The notes: generated by a model not told the origin, from the letters alone. A DNA stretch of 6,283 nt from an uncultured Eubacteriales bacterium (GCA_902496595.1 CABVBV010000125.1:1-6283), one strand, 5' to 3'; shown: positions 1 through 5,160, numbered from the stretch's first letter. Translations and numbers: made by a program.

Positions 1-215
1 AGCAGGCCCACCGGCCTGCCGGCGCAGACCTCCACGGGGTCAACGTCCCACACGCTGGCCTGAATGTGCTCAGTGCGCGGGTGGTTCGTCTTGTGCATGA
101 GTATCGCGTCCGGGTCATGGTTGATAGCGATATCGACCGGCCGCCCGGTCGCGAGCTCAATGCCCGTAGAAGCTCCGCCGCCTCCGGCGAAGCTGTCTAC
201 TATGAGTTCCGGCAT
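1..215 (-). CDS. C5 cytosine-specific DNA methyltransferase, N-terminal part (cut by window edge)
   Basis: This is the first 71 residues of a DNA (cytosine-5) methyltransferase; the rest lies beyond the left edge. The protein opens MPELIVDSFAGGGGASTGIE, the glycine-rich motif I (residues 7-20) that binds S-adenosylmethionine. A second family-like stretch, INHDPDAILMHKTNHP (31-46), is the acidic/Asn-His segment after motif I. The catalytic Pro-Cys motif IV is not in the window, so activity cannot be judged. The ATG shares its A with the stop of the upstream J-domain gene (TGATG, one-base overlap), and a GGGAGG-type ribosome binding site lies just upstream, which fixes the start. Similar enzymes are common in Firmicute phages, where they methylate phage DNA, probably against host restriction. 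The family call is strong; the target sequence cannot be inferred. Confidence 0.93.
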   Translation of the reverse strand, partial: MPELIVDSFAGGGGASTGIELATGRPVDIAINHDPDAILMHKTNHPRTEHIQASVWDVDPVEVCAGRPVGL

Positions 216-724
216 CACCCCGCCCTCCCATTTTCCGCAAGCCAGGTCAAGCACTTGTTCAGGTTGGCCCGCAGCAAAAGGAAGGCCGCCTCGTTTCCTC
301 CTGCGTCCGGGTGGGCGGATTTGGCGAGTTCCCTGTACCGCGCCTTGACGGCGCCAGTGTCCTCCGGCAGCCGCTCAAAGCCAAGAGCTCGGAAGCACTC
401 GGGAATATCCGCCGCCGCGGAGAGCGCGGGCACGCCGGCCATGAGCATATCCAGCGTGAATATGCCGTTCTCGATGGCCCGTGCAAGTCCCTCCAGTGCG
501 AGCACTATCTGTGCAAACAGGTCCGTCACGTTGCTCAGTCCGCTGCTTTCTGCGCTCTTGTCAATGGAATTCTCAAAGCGATACGCCCGCCCCGCATATA
601 CCATCTGCACCCAGCAGCCGCGGCGGCTCCAGTCGTAGTCGTACGCCTGCACCCCGAGCCTTCCCATAACGCGCCCCAGTTTCTGCTCGTACTCCTCGCG
701 CGACCCTTTGTATTTACGTACCAT
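215..724 (-). CDS. Phage protein with C-terminal J-domain (DnaJ-like)
   Basis: A 169-aa protein whose C-terminal third reads as a J-domain. From about residue 110 there is a short helix, then VKARYRELAKSAHPDAGG with the signature HPD triad at residues 138-140, then a helix with AAFLLLRANLNKCLTWL. J-domains stimulate the ATPase of Hsp70 (DnaK) chaperones through HPD, so recruiting host DnaK is the expected role. The N-terminal 100 residues match nothing I recognise and contain a Trp/Tyr-rich patch (YDYDWSRRGCWVQMVY). There is no Gly/Phe or zinc region, so this is not a full DnaJ. The start is ATG 724, because AAGGAGG sits 8 nt before it; a TTG at 745 would lie upstream of that site. It overlaps the upstream gene by 11 nt and the downstream methyltransferase by 1 nt, so translation is probably coupled. 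Confidence 0.85.
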   Translation of the reverse strand: MVRKYKGSREEYEQKLGRVMGRLGVQAYDYDWSRRGCWVQMVYAGRAYRFENSIDKSAESSGLSNVTDLFAQIVLALEGLARAIENGIFTLDMLMAGVPALSAAADIPECFRALGFERLPEDTGAVKARYRELAKSAHPDAGGNEAAFLLLRANLNKCLTWLAENGRAG

Positions 725-1037
725 CAGCCGCTCCTCCTTCAACAAATCCCAGCTCCAGCAGCAGCTCGTGCGGGACAGGGATCACTTCATAACGTGACTT
801 GATCCGCCGTGTCTCGTCGCGTTCCGCCCACTCGTGGCTGAGCAGCACTCGTTCTCCGGCTGTGCCGAGGTGCAGATAATGCCGCTCGCCCTCCAGCGAG
901 AACTGGAGCAGGCACGCCCCGCTCGGGTATCGCGCAAAGCGCTGCCCGCCTCTCTGCCCTGTTTTAATGCCGTAATTCTCAGCAAGGCGCAGCATCCTCG
1001 CCGGAGTAATATTAAGCCTCCGCCCCGCCGCATCCAT
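714..1037 (-). CDS. Hypothetical phage protein (107 aa)
   Basis: I do not recognise this gene. The frame is supported by its place in a packed operon and by overlaps on both sides: 26 nt with the upstream gene and 11 nt with the J-domain gene. The protein begins MDAAGRRLNITPARMLRLAE, and the first 30 residues could form two short helices. The middle is basic and aromatic (GGQRFARYP), followed by a probable beta stretch (LLQFSLEGERHYLHLG). It is soluble, with no signal peptide or membrane segment. The start is uncertain. ATG 1037 has only a weak site (GGTGA) upstream, and an in-frame GTG at 1046 is possible. The open frame runs further up to 1241, but that part is a shadow of the preceding gene. 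Confidence 0.7.
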   Translation of the reverse strand: MDAAGRRLNITPARMLRLAENYGIKTGQRGGQRFARYPSGACLLQFSLEGERHYLHLGTAGERVLLSHEWAERDETRRIKSRYEVIPVPHELLLELGFVEGGAADGT

Positions 1038-1605
1038 GCTCGTCACCCGTACCCGTGTCGCCAAACCAGTCACGGCTCTCAAGCCAGGCCCATACTGGCC
1101 CAGGCTCGTCCGCCCGGCCAAGGCGGACGGCGAGGCCCGATTCCCGGTCGCGAAGTATCGCGCAGCCCGTCTCCAGATACGCCGCGCAGTTGCAGTCCCG
1201 CAGCCCCCAGCCGGTCCCGACCCCAAAAACGCGCCGGTCAAGCGTTTGGATAAGCTGCTGTGCGCCCAGCCTAAGCGGGAGCACAGCGCAGGCCTGCGGC
1301 GCGAAGTTGTCGTTCATGTAGCCGCTGAATTCCTCGCCGAAAACCGCGTCCTGCATTCCTTGGGCAGTCCAGCCGTTTTCCCCTTTTAAGACGCTTATGC
1401 AGTCGCCGCTCCCGGGCAGATATCCCAGGACTTCCACGAGAGCCGCAAGCACGAGCTTTGGCGGCTCCTTCATCACGTCAAATTGCAGGTACGCGGCCCA
1501 GTCGGCCCCGATGAGCTCCATGCGCCCGCCAATTACCCGCAGCCGGAAGCCTACGGCGCCGGCGCTCTTGAGCGCCCGTGCAAGCCGCTTCTCATTTATT
1601 ATCAT
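1012..1605 (-). CDS. Hypothetical phage protein (197 aa)
   Basis: A soluble protein of unknown function beginning MIINEKRLARALKSAG. The N-terminal 60 residues look alpha/beta (helix, then RLRVIGGRMELIG, then WAAYLQFDV). The middle contains a GYLPGSGDCISVLKGENGWTAQ segment, and the tail is rich in Gly, Asp and Glu with several Cys (LRDCNCAAYLETGCAIL). I see no catalytic motif I can name. I chose ATG 1605, preceded by GAGGG at 5 nt. ATG 1617 (adding MRAE) is nearly as good, having AAGG 6 nt upstream. The gene overlaps the end of the HTH gene by 14 nt and the start of the next gene by 26 nt, which indicates operon membership and coupled translation. Small single-copy proteins with a MIINEKR-like start occur in clostridial phages as far as I recall, without known function. 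Confidence 0.75.
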   Translation of the reverse strand: MIINEKRLARALKSAGAVGFRLRVIGGRMELIGADWAAYLQFDVMKEPPKLVLAALVEVLGYLPGSGDCISVLKGENGWTAQGMQDAVFGEEFSGYMNDNFAPQACAVLPLRLGAQQLIQTLDRRVFGVGTGWGLRDCNCAAYLETGCAILRDRESGLAVRLGRADEPGPVWAWLESRDWFGDTGTGDEHGCGGAEA

Positions 1606-2116
1606 TTCCGCCCTCATTCGCCGCCTTGTTTGGCGGCCATCCGTTGTAATTGCGCCAGTTGGCTATCTTGATAGGCGGCACGCCAAGCCTGTCCGCTATC
1701 TGCCTGTCCGTGAGCCCCTGCTTGTACAGTTCCCTGCGCAGGTCATATTCCGGGGTCCGTGCGCTGTTTATGGGCAGCTCATTTACCCTGCGCCAATGCT
1801 GTACCGAGCTCACTCCCGTGCCGCAGCCCTGAGCGATCTCTGCATCGGTACAGCCGGCCTTATAGAGTTCCAGGCGGCGCGCGTTCAGCTTGGCCCGCTT
1901 TTCCATAGTTTCAGCAAATCTCAACCGGCCGCGGACCTCATCGGCTATCTGCTTGCGCATCTTATTTCCACGAGGCCCCAGCTCCCGGCATCGGCAGCCG
2001 TCCCCGCTGGGCTCGCCCATTGTATACGCCCTGCTCACTCGCCGGTTCAGGCAGTACAGGCAGGCGATGAGATCCTCATCAAGATGTATGCACCCGATGC
2101 AGTACTCAGTTATCAT
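1592..2116 (-). CDS. Cys-cluster protein with two tandem HTH repeats (putative DNA-binding phage regulator)
   Basis: A 174-aa protein with two parts. The N-terminus has paired cysteines C6-x2-C9 and C19-x2-C22, plus C41-x-C43, which suggests a small zinc-binding knuckle. The C-terminal half holds two copies of a roughly 36-residue helix-turn-helix unit. Copy 1 (about 82-117) is built on LELYKAGCTDAEIA and copy 2 (about 128-163) on RELYKQGLTDRQIADRLG. Each continues into a recognition-like helix ending in W-R and a short Asn/Pro turn. By eye about 15 of 36 positions match between copies. Resolvase-type and phage packaging or transcription regulators carry such HTH units, so DNA binding is the reasonable inference. 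The start is ambiguous: ATG 2116 (overlapping DUF4406 by 11 nt) or ATG 2128 (MIRT added), neither with a strong ribosome site. Confidence 0.8.
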   Translation of the reverse strand: MITEYCIGCIHLDEDLIACLYCLNRRVSRAYTMGEPSGDGCRCRELGPRGNKMRKQIADEVRGRLRFAETMEKRAKLNARRLELYKAGCTDAEIAQGCGTGVSSVQHWRRVNELPINSARTPEYDLRRELYKQGLTDRQIADRLGVPPIKIANWRNYNGWPPNKAANEGGNDNK

Positions 2117-2438
2117 CGTCCGTATCATCCCCGAGCAGCTTTATCCGCTTGCCTGTGTAGCGGCAGTATTCATGCTCGATCCTCGCCCCGGCGGAGGTCT
2201 CCCAGTCCGGCAGGAAGATAATCAGATCTGCACTGTCTATCATTGCGAGGCATATGCGCATATAGTCCGCGCTCTTCATGCCCTCGGGCAGGTGCGCCGG
2301 ATTCAGTACTATGTGTCCCTCGTTCTTCTGCTCCATGTGCGCGGAAAGAAACTTGCGTTTATACTCTGGGTCTCCCGTGATTTTTCCCGCTATGTATACC
2401 TTCAGCGGCGCCACCGCCGCGGTCTGTATCGCAGTCAT
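2106..2438 (-). CDS. DUF4406 family protein (nucleoside 2-deoxyribosyltransferase-like fold)
   Basis: A 110-aa protein that matches the DUF4406 pattern along its length. It has LKVYIAGKITGDPEYKRKF near the N-terminus (12-30), then GHIVLNPAHLPEGM (41-54), then YMRICLAMIDSADLIIFLPDWE (59-80), then SAGARIEHEYCRYTGKRI (82-99). The family is related to nucleoside 2-deoxyribosyltransferases, with a Rossmann-like fold in which the GHxVLNP and S-x-GA-x-x-E segments line the pocket. Its biochemical role in phages is not established; base exchange or hydrolysis of modified nucleotides is a guess. The C-terminal tail is acidic (DDTDDD). ATG 2438 is preceded by GAGGTGA at a good distance. The upstream zinc-ribbon gene ends 9 nt before it, and the HTH gene starts inside its last codons. 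Confidence 0.92.
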   Translation of the reverse strand: MTAIQTAAVAPLKVYIAGKITGDPEYKRKFLSAHMEQKNEGHIVLNPAHLPEGMKSADYMRICLAMIDSADLIIFLPDWETSAGARIEHEYCRYTGKRIKLLGDDTDDDN

Positions 2439-2447
2439 GCTCTCACC

Positions 2448-2867
2448 TCAAAACAGTCTTGTCTGGCGTTCTTCGGCTTCGCGCAGCGCCGCCTGCTCAG
2501 CGGCCCGCGCCTCTGCTCGGAGCCGCCGTTCTTCCGCCACAGCGCGATCACGCAATACCCGCTCGTGAATAAGCTGCTCAAGCGGACTGCGTTTCCGCTC
2601 TCCGCTTGGAGGCTTAACCTGCTTACTTCGGCATCGTCCCCAGTGCGGCACATAACCGCTGCCTTGCGGCACTGCAGGATGTCCCTCCAGAGTCCCTCGC
2701 TCATATGTGCCGTTGCGCTGGTAGAACATAAGCGGCCCATTATCGTCCGGCCAGTAGAAAATTGGCTCCGCTTCGCAGGGCATATTTTTCCCTGATTTCG
2801 TGCGGATGAATACGAGGGGCTTGCCGCACTCGCGGCACGGGACCTCAAACTGTTCAAGCCTCGCCAC
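2448..2867 (-). CDS. Phage zinc-ribbon protein with charged C-terminal helix
   Basis: A 139-aa protein. Residues 11-31 read CRECGKPLVFIRTKSGKNMP followed by Cys31, and a fourth cysteine is in HWGRC at 79. This C-x2-C, C, C layout fits a single zinc ribbon, a type of small protein common in Firmicute phages (roughly C..CG..I.FIKT..GK.MP.D..P). The central part carries the YWPDDNGPLMFY segment. From about residue 94 to the end the sequence is a long Arg/Glu/Ala-rich helix (EERRLRAEARAAEQAALREA), probably coiled coil, which could mediate oligomerisation. The start codon is GTG 2867, chosen because AAGGAG lies 9 nt upstream. It overlaps the preceding gene by 14 nt. The function is unknown; nucleic-acid binding is plausible for a zinc ribbon but not shown. 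Confidence 0.85.
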   Translation of the reverse strand: MARLEQFEVPCRECGKPLVFIRTKSGKNMPCEAEPIFYWPDDNGPLMFYQRNGTYERGTLEGHPAVPQGSGYVPHWGRCRSKQVKPPSGERKRSPLEQLIHERVLRDRAVAEERRLRAEARAAEQAALREAEERQTRLF

Positions 2868-3027
2868 AGTTGGCCGCTCCTTTCACTCTCTTTGTTCGGC
2901 ACTCATGGGCAATTGGCAGCCAGCGCACGCCCCAAACCTTCGCCGCCGCGATGATGGCGCGCAGCCTGTCCTCCGCCTCGACCTCCACGTCCTCATAGAG
3001 GTCATGCCGCACCTCCCATCTGTCCAC
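2854..3027 (-). CDS. Small hypothetical phage protein (57 aa)
   Basis: A small protein, MDRWEVRHDLYEDVEVEAED followed by a helix RLRAIIAAAKVWGVRWLPIA and a basic tail (CRTKRVKGAANCGEA). I do not recognise it. The start decision is informative. GTG 3027 has AGGTGATC upstream, an eight-base match to the anti-Shine-Dalgarno end of 16S rRNA at correct spacing. GTG 3036 would give a GTGA overlap with the previous stop but has no ribosome site, so I prefer 3027. The ribosome site of this gene lies over the stop codon of the preceding gene, so termination and reinitiation are probably coupled. There is no membrane segment. The two cysteines, near residues 43 and 54, are too few for a convincing zinc site. 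Confidence 0.72.
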   Translation of the reverse strand: MDRWEVRHDLYEDVEVEAEDRLRAIIAAAKVWGVRWLPIAHECRTKRVKGAANCGEA

Positions 3028-3032
3028 GCCGA

Positions 3033-3332
3033 TCACCTGCCAAAGAGCCGCGAGAGCAGCGAAGAGCGCGGTTTTTCGGTTTCTATTTCCGAAAAGTCCG
3101 CGTTTTTTGCCGTTTCGGCGGCCTCGTCAACAAGGCCGGGGAATTCTGTTTCCAGCGCTTTGAGCCCCCTTAGGACGCTGGCATATGTGCTTATCAGCGT
3201 TTGACGCCTGCCATGTATGCCGGTCAAGCAGTGCGCTTCTTCCGCACTGCCAAACGCCCCGATCACGCAGTCGCACTCCCGCTCAAGCAGCGGCTTGTCC
3301 TTGCCCTTTTCTCTGATAGTAACAATGTACAT
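3033..3332 (-). CDS. Small hypothetical phage protein (99 aa)
   Basis: A soluble, mostly helical protein of unknown function beginning MYIVTIREKGKDKPLLERE. A short beta-rich start is followed by a Cys-containing stretch (CDCVIGAF), a central helical region (TYASVLRGLKALETEF) and a charged tail ending in SSLLSRLFGR. The start is ATG 3332: GGAGG lies 7 nt before it, whereas the in-frame ATG at 3338 directly abuts the ribosome site and would be too close. It follows the hydrolase gene after a 67-nt gap that contains two hairpins, the longest clear gap in the downstream train, and its stop lies inside the ribosome site of the next gene. Small proteins like this occur in phage early regions; I cannot assign a role. 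Confidence 0.75.
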   Translation of the reverse strand: MYIVTIREKGKDKPLLERECDCVIGAFGSAEEAHCLTGIHGRRQTLISTYASVLRGLKALETEFPGLVDEAAETAKNADFSEIETEKPRSSLLSRLFGR

Positions 3333-3359
3333 GTCCATTCCTCCGTCATCATATTTGCA

Positions 3360-3391
3360 AGCGGCTCAGCCGCTCACCACACTATGTGTGG
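3360..3391 (-). other. Two adjacent hairpins in the gap downstream of the hydrolase gene
   Basis: Two perfect short inverted repeats lie side by side in the 67-nt gap: AGCGGC/GCCGCT with a 3-nt loop (3360-3374), and CCACAC/GTGTGG with a 3-nt loop (3377-3391). Neither is followed by a T run on either strand, so this is not a standard rho-independent terminator. They could be an RNA processing or stability element separating the hydrolase message from the next gene. The structure is seen in the sequence; the role is a guess. Confidence 0.45.
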
Positions 3392-3399
3392 GGTGCTGG

Positions 3400-4077
3400 T
3401 CATGCCGTCCACACATATCCATAGCAGAACACATGCGCCCCGATTTGACCCCATACCCTGTCATTCTCGGCACCTCGGGAGAAGTACAGCACCTCATACG
3501 GCACGACCTCAGTCTCAAACGCCGCGTCCACGGCCTCATAGTTGGTCTCAGTCGGCACCACGCTCCCAAGGAAGGGCGCAGTTGAAAACTGCCGCTCCTG
3601 GTATATGACCTCGCTCACCGTGTCCGGGAAGCTCGCGGAGCGCACGCGGTTGAGCACCACCTGGGCCACCGCGATCTGCCCCTCAAGCGTCTCCGTGTTC
3701 GCCTCGGCGTAGACCACGCGGGCGAGAAGTTCCCGCTCCTCCGCTGTGATTTCCTCATACCGCGGCTCAGGTTCTGTCACCGGCGGCGGCTCTGGAGTCT
3801 GAGGCTCGTGAGCCGCCACAGCCGGTGCCACTGCCATGCGAGCAAGGAGTTCTTTGGTGCTGTACACAGGCGCAGGCAGCTTCAATTCCGGCTCAGCATA
3901 ATTAGCAAATGTGCGCACAAAAACCAGTGTCATCAATACCACGAGCAGTGCTGCCAACAGCAGTGCTCGTGCCACCCCGTTCCCACGTCGGCATGGACGG
4001 CGCTGCGGTTCGTCCAGCATCTCGCATACCTGCTCAGCCAGGTAAGTCTGCATCTCGTTTTCGTCATATGTATTCAT
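3400..4077 (-). CDS. Membrane-anchored SleB-like cell wall hydrolase
   Basis: A 225-aa protein with a cytoplasmic N-terminus (1-35) containing an Arg-rich patch just before a single membrane helix (about 36-57, ALLLAALLVVLMTLVFV). A Pro/Glu-rich linker (about 86-110) follows. The Hydrolase_2/SleB domain starts with ERELLARVVYAEANTETLEG, continues with QIAVAQVVLNRVRSASFPDT and the QFS motif, and ends with IGAHVFC. Glu125 in VYAEA aligns with the catalytic glutamate position of the family. SleB-type enzymes are lytic transglycosylases that cut peptidoglycan, classically in spore cortex, and phages use relatives for wall access. The type II membrane topology would place the domain outside the membrane. 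ATG 4077 has AGGGG 7 nt upstream. The gene sits next to early-region genes rather than a holin or lysin cassette, so its timing is unclear. Confidence 0.88.
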   Translation of the reverse strand: MNTYDENEMQTYLAEQVCEMLDEPQRRPCRRGNGVARALLLAALLVVLMTLVFVRTFANYAEPELKLPAPVYSTKELLARMAVAPAVAAHEPQTPEPPPVTEPEPRYEEITAEERELLARVVYAEANTETLEGQIAVAQVVLNRVRSASFPDTVSEVIYQERQFSTAPFLGSVVPTETNYEAVDAAFETEVVPYEVLYFSRGAENDRVWGQIGAHVFCYGYVWTA

Positions 4078-4090
4078 GCCTATGCCCCTC

Positions 4091-4288
4091 TCAGTCCGCC
4101 AGCACGTAGCCGTACGGGCGTATTATCCTGTTGATGCCGCTGCGCATGCGCGAGCGTTCCTCCTCGGTCGTCGGCCGCCGGTGTACGATGCAGGTCGTGA
4201 CACCCTGCTTTGGGCCATAGTCGTACCGCAATATGTACCCGTCCTCGGTGTCCTCTTTCGTGATTATCGGATATACAGGCTCCGCCAC
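4091..4288 (-). CDS. Small hypothetical phage protein (65 aa)
   Basis: A 65-aa soluble protein, MAEPVYPIITKEDTEDGYIL, then RYDYGPKQGVTTCIVHRRP, then a helix TTEEERSRMRSGINRI and a short end. I do not recognise a family beyond the general look of small phage proteins. The start is GTG 4288: GGAGGTGA sits just before it with ideal spacing. The TTG at 4309 would lie upstream of that ribosome site and is therefore rejected. The gene follows the XRE gene after a gap of 58 nt and ends 13 nt before the hydrolase start, so it is second in the train. Its position directly behind the regulator would suit an early regulatory or anti-host protein, but nothing in the sequence proves this. Confidence 0.75.
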   Translation of the reverse strand: MAEPVYPIITKEDTEDGYILRYDYGPKQGVTTCIVHRRPTTEEERSRMRSGINRIIRPYGYVLAD

Positions 4289-4346
4289 AGCCCTCACCTC
4301 CACCTTCAAGCCTATGTGTGCCCGCAGTTGCCCTATGCCTTGCCGT

Positions 4347-4871
4347 TCAGGCGCTCCCGTTCATAGCCTCGAACAGGTCGCAGCTGTCCTTCCAATTTGG
4401 GTGCTTGAATCCTCTGCCTCTTGGGCAGCAATGTCCGCGACTAATGGGGCTGAACGCGCCTGAAGCCGTAATAACGTAGTGTTGGTGGAAATTACGACAG
4501 TTTGCGCACACTTTATCGTTGTTGGAAATTTTGAAGCATTCTCGGGCCTCTTCCAGGGCCTTTTCTGCCGCTCCGAGAACAATGAACCGCGCTATTACTA
4601 CCAGTGCTCTTACGTTTGGTGAATAAGTATCGCCCGTTCTCTTTGTCTCCTCTTTTTCAGTCTCCTCGTCCCAGCCCATCAGATGAGCCGCGTTTGTTTC
4701 CAAGGCGTGTGCAATCGGTTCCAGATACTTGGAAGGGATTTTCTCAATGTCGCCGTTTTCATATCGGTACACAGTTGCGCGCGACACTCCTAGCACCTTG
4801 GCAACCTCATCGACGGATATCTTTAAGCTTTTGCGCCGCTCCTTCATTCGTTCTCCAAATGTCTTTGGCAT
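4347..4871 (-). CDS. XRE-family HTH regulator fused to a Cys-rich (zinc-binding-like) C-terminal domain
   Basis: A 174-aa protein. Residues 8-65 are a Cro/C1-type helix-turn-helix: FGERMKERRKSLKISVDEVA, then KVLGVSRATVYRYENG (recognition helix), then SKYLEPIAHALETNAAHLMG, the classic end of phage repressor DNA-binding domains. A charged linker and a helix (VRALVVIARFIVLGAAEKAL) follow. The tail carries Cys122-x2-Cys125, then NFHQHYV, GHC (146-148) and Cys164 before LFEA. This Cys/His layout resembles small stand-alone phage proteins (CxxCxxFHxHY...GHC...C..F) rather than the S24 peptidase domain of LexA/CI repressors, so RecA-dependent self-cleavage is unlikely. It is the first gene of the minus-strand train, the place expected for a Cro-like regulator. 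ATG 4871 has AGGAGG 11 nt upstream, slightly long spacing. Confidence 0.88.
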   Translation of the reverse strand: MPKTFGERMKERRKSLKISVDEVAKVLGVSRATVYRYENGDIEKIPSKYLEPIAHALETNAAHLMGWDEETEKEETKRTGDTYSPNVRALVVIARFIVLGAAEKALEEARECFKISNNDKVCANCRNFHQHYVITASGAFSPISRGHCCPRGRGFKHPNWKDSCDLFEAMNGSA

Positions 4872-4891
4872 GGGCTTGTGAACCTCCTCTT

Positions 4892-4938
4892 GCTCTCTCG
4901 TCTTTTTTACTGCGCTAAGCTTTTACAGCGCGGAGAGC
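4892..4938 (+). other. Long hairpin, candidate P1 of the group I intron (5' splice site helix)
   Basis: An outer stem GCTCTC (4892-4897) pairs with GAGAGC (4933-4938), and an inner stem CTGCGCT (4910-4916) pairs with AGCGCGG (4927-4933). As a group I P1, exon-like CTCTCT (4893-4898) pairs with guide GGAGAG (4932-4937). That puts a U-G wobble at 4898/4932, exactly the mark of a 5' splice site, and resembles the P1 of the Tetrahymena intron. The inner stem competes with the outer one at 4932-4933, so only one version may form at once. The same hairpin lies in the leader of the XRE message on the other strand, where it may have a separate role. Confidence 0.45.
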
Positions 4939-4980
4939 CGCATATTAAAACATTTGCCAACTTGTCCCATGAATGGTATT

Positions 4981-5009
4981 ATTATTTGTTGATAAAAGCA
5001 CCCAGGCAA
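4981..5009 (-). promoter_or_regulatory. Possible sigma-70 type promoter of the minus-strand gene train
   Basis: On the minus strand TTGCCT (5009-5004) is followed after 17 nt by AATAAT (4986-4981), four and five matches of six to the -35 and -10 consensus. Transcription would begin near 4974 and leave a leader of about 100 nt before the XRE start. The elements overlap the P4-P5 region of the group I ribozyme on the other strand. No better promoter is visible in 4872-5160, but the match is modest. Confidence 0.3.
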
Positions 5010-5160
5010 CGCCGAGCCAAGCCCCGCAAAAAAAGGGGAAGGTGTAACGACTGGACACGGGGCATCCCGCGTGGATGAAGGCACAGTCTGAACTCACGGG
5101 CGACCGTGAGAGGCAGGCAGAAATGACTTGCCCGCGCCGTCAGGCGAAGTAACAATATGG

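Larger units (their letters stand above)
4892..5160 (+). ncRNA. Group I self-splicing intron (IC3-like core), compact, without ORF
   Basis: The central run GGCAACGCCGAGCCAAGC (5005-5022) is, from memory, identical to the P5/P4/P6 part of the Azoarcus tRNA-Ile intron. GAAGGTGT (5038-5045) completes P6. P7 is GACTG (5049-5053) with CAGTC (5084-5088). P8 is ATCC/GGAT (5065-5067, 5073-5076), and J8/7 reads AAGGCA. P3 can form between 4963-4971 and 5056-5064 with 8 of 9 pairs. Beyond P7 come three successive hairpins: 5093-5110 with a GCGA loop, 5112-5132, and 5135-5146. The 3' splice site is probably G5159 or G5160, and a 5' site at 4898 is a proposal. P4 is weak (TGGT/GCCG) and I find no good P5, so reduced activity or decay is possible. 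It lies opposite to the regulator gene and has no clear exons. Confidence 0.8.

Noticed and set aside
1397..2795. Long plus-strand open frames (1397-2221 and 1890-2795)
   Set aside because: They lie opposite well-supported minus-strand genes with domain matches and ribosome sites; the products are Pro/Ser/Arg-rich shadows typical of GC-rich DNA.
2435..2902. Alternative minus-strand frame of 155 codons over the zinc-ribbon gene
   Set aside because: The other frame has the C-x2-C zinc-ribbon pattern and a proper ribosome site; this one is low-complexity Ser/Arg.
4892..4938. Rho-independent terminator for either strand
   Set aside because: The stems are good but no T run follows on either strand; P1 of the intron or a leader structure is a better reading.
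4878..5078. Plus-strand ORF of about 66 codons running through the intron core
   Set aside because: No ribosome site, low-complexity basic product, and it is explained by the conserved group I core sequence.
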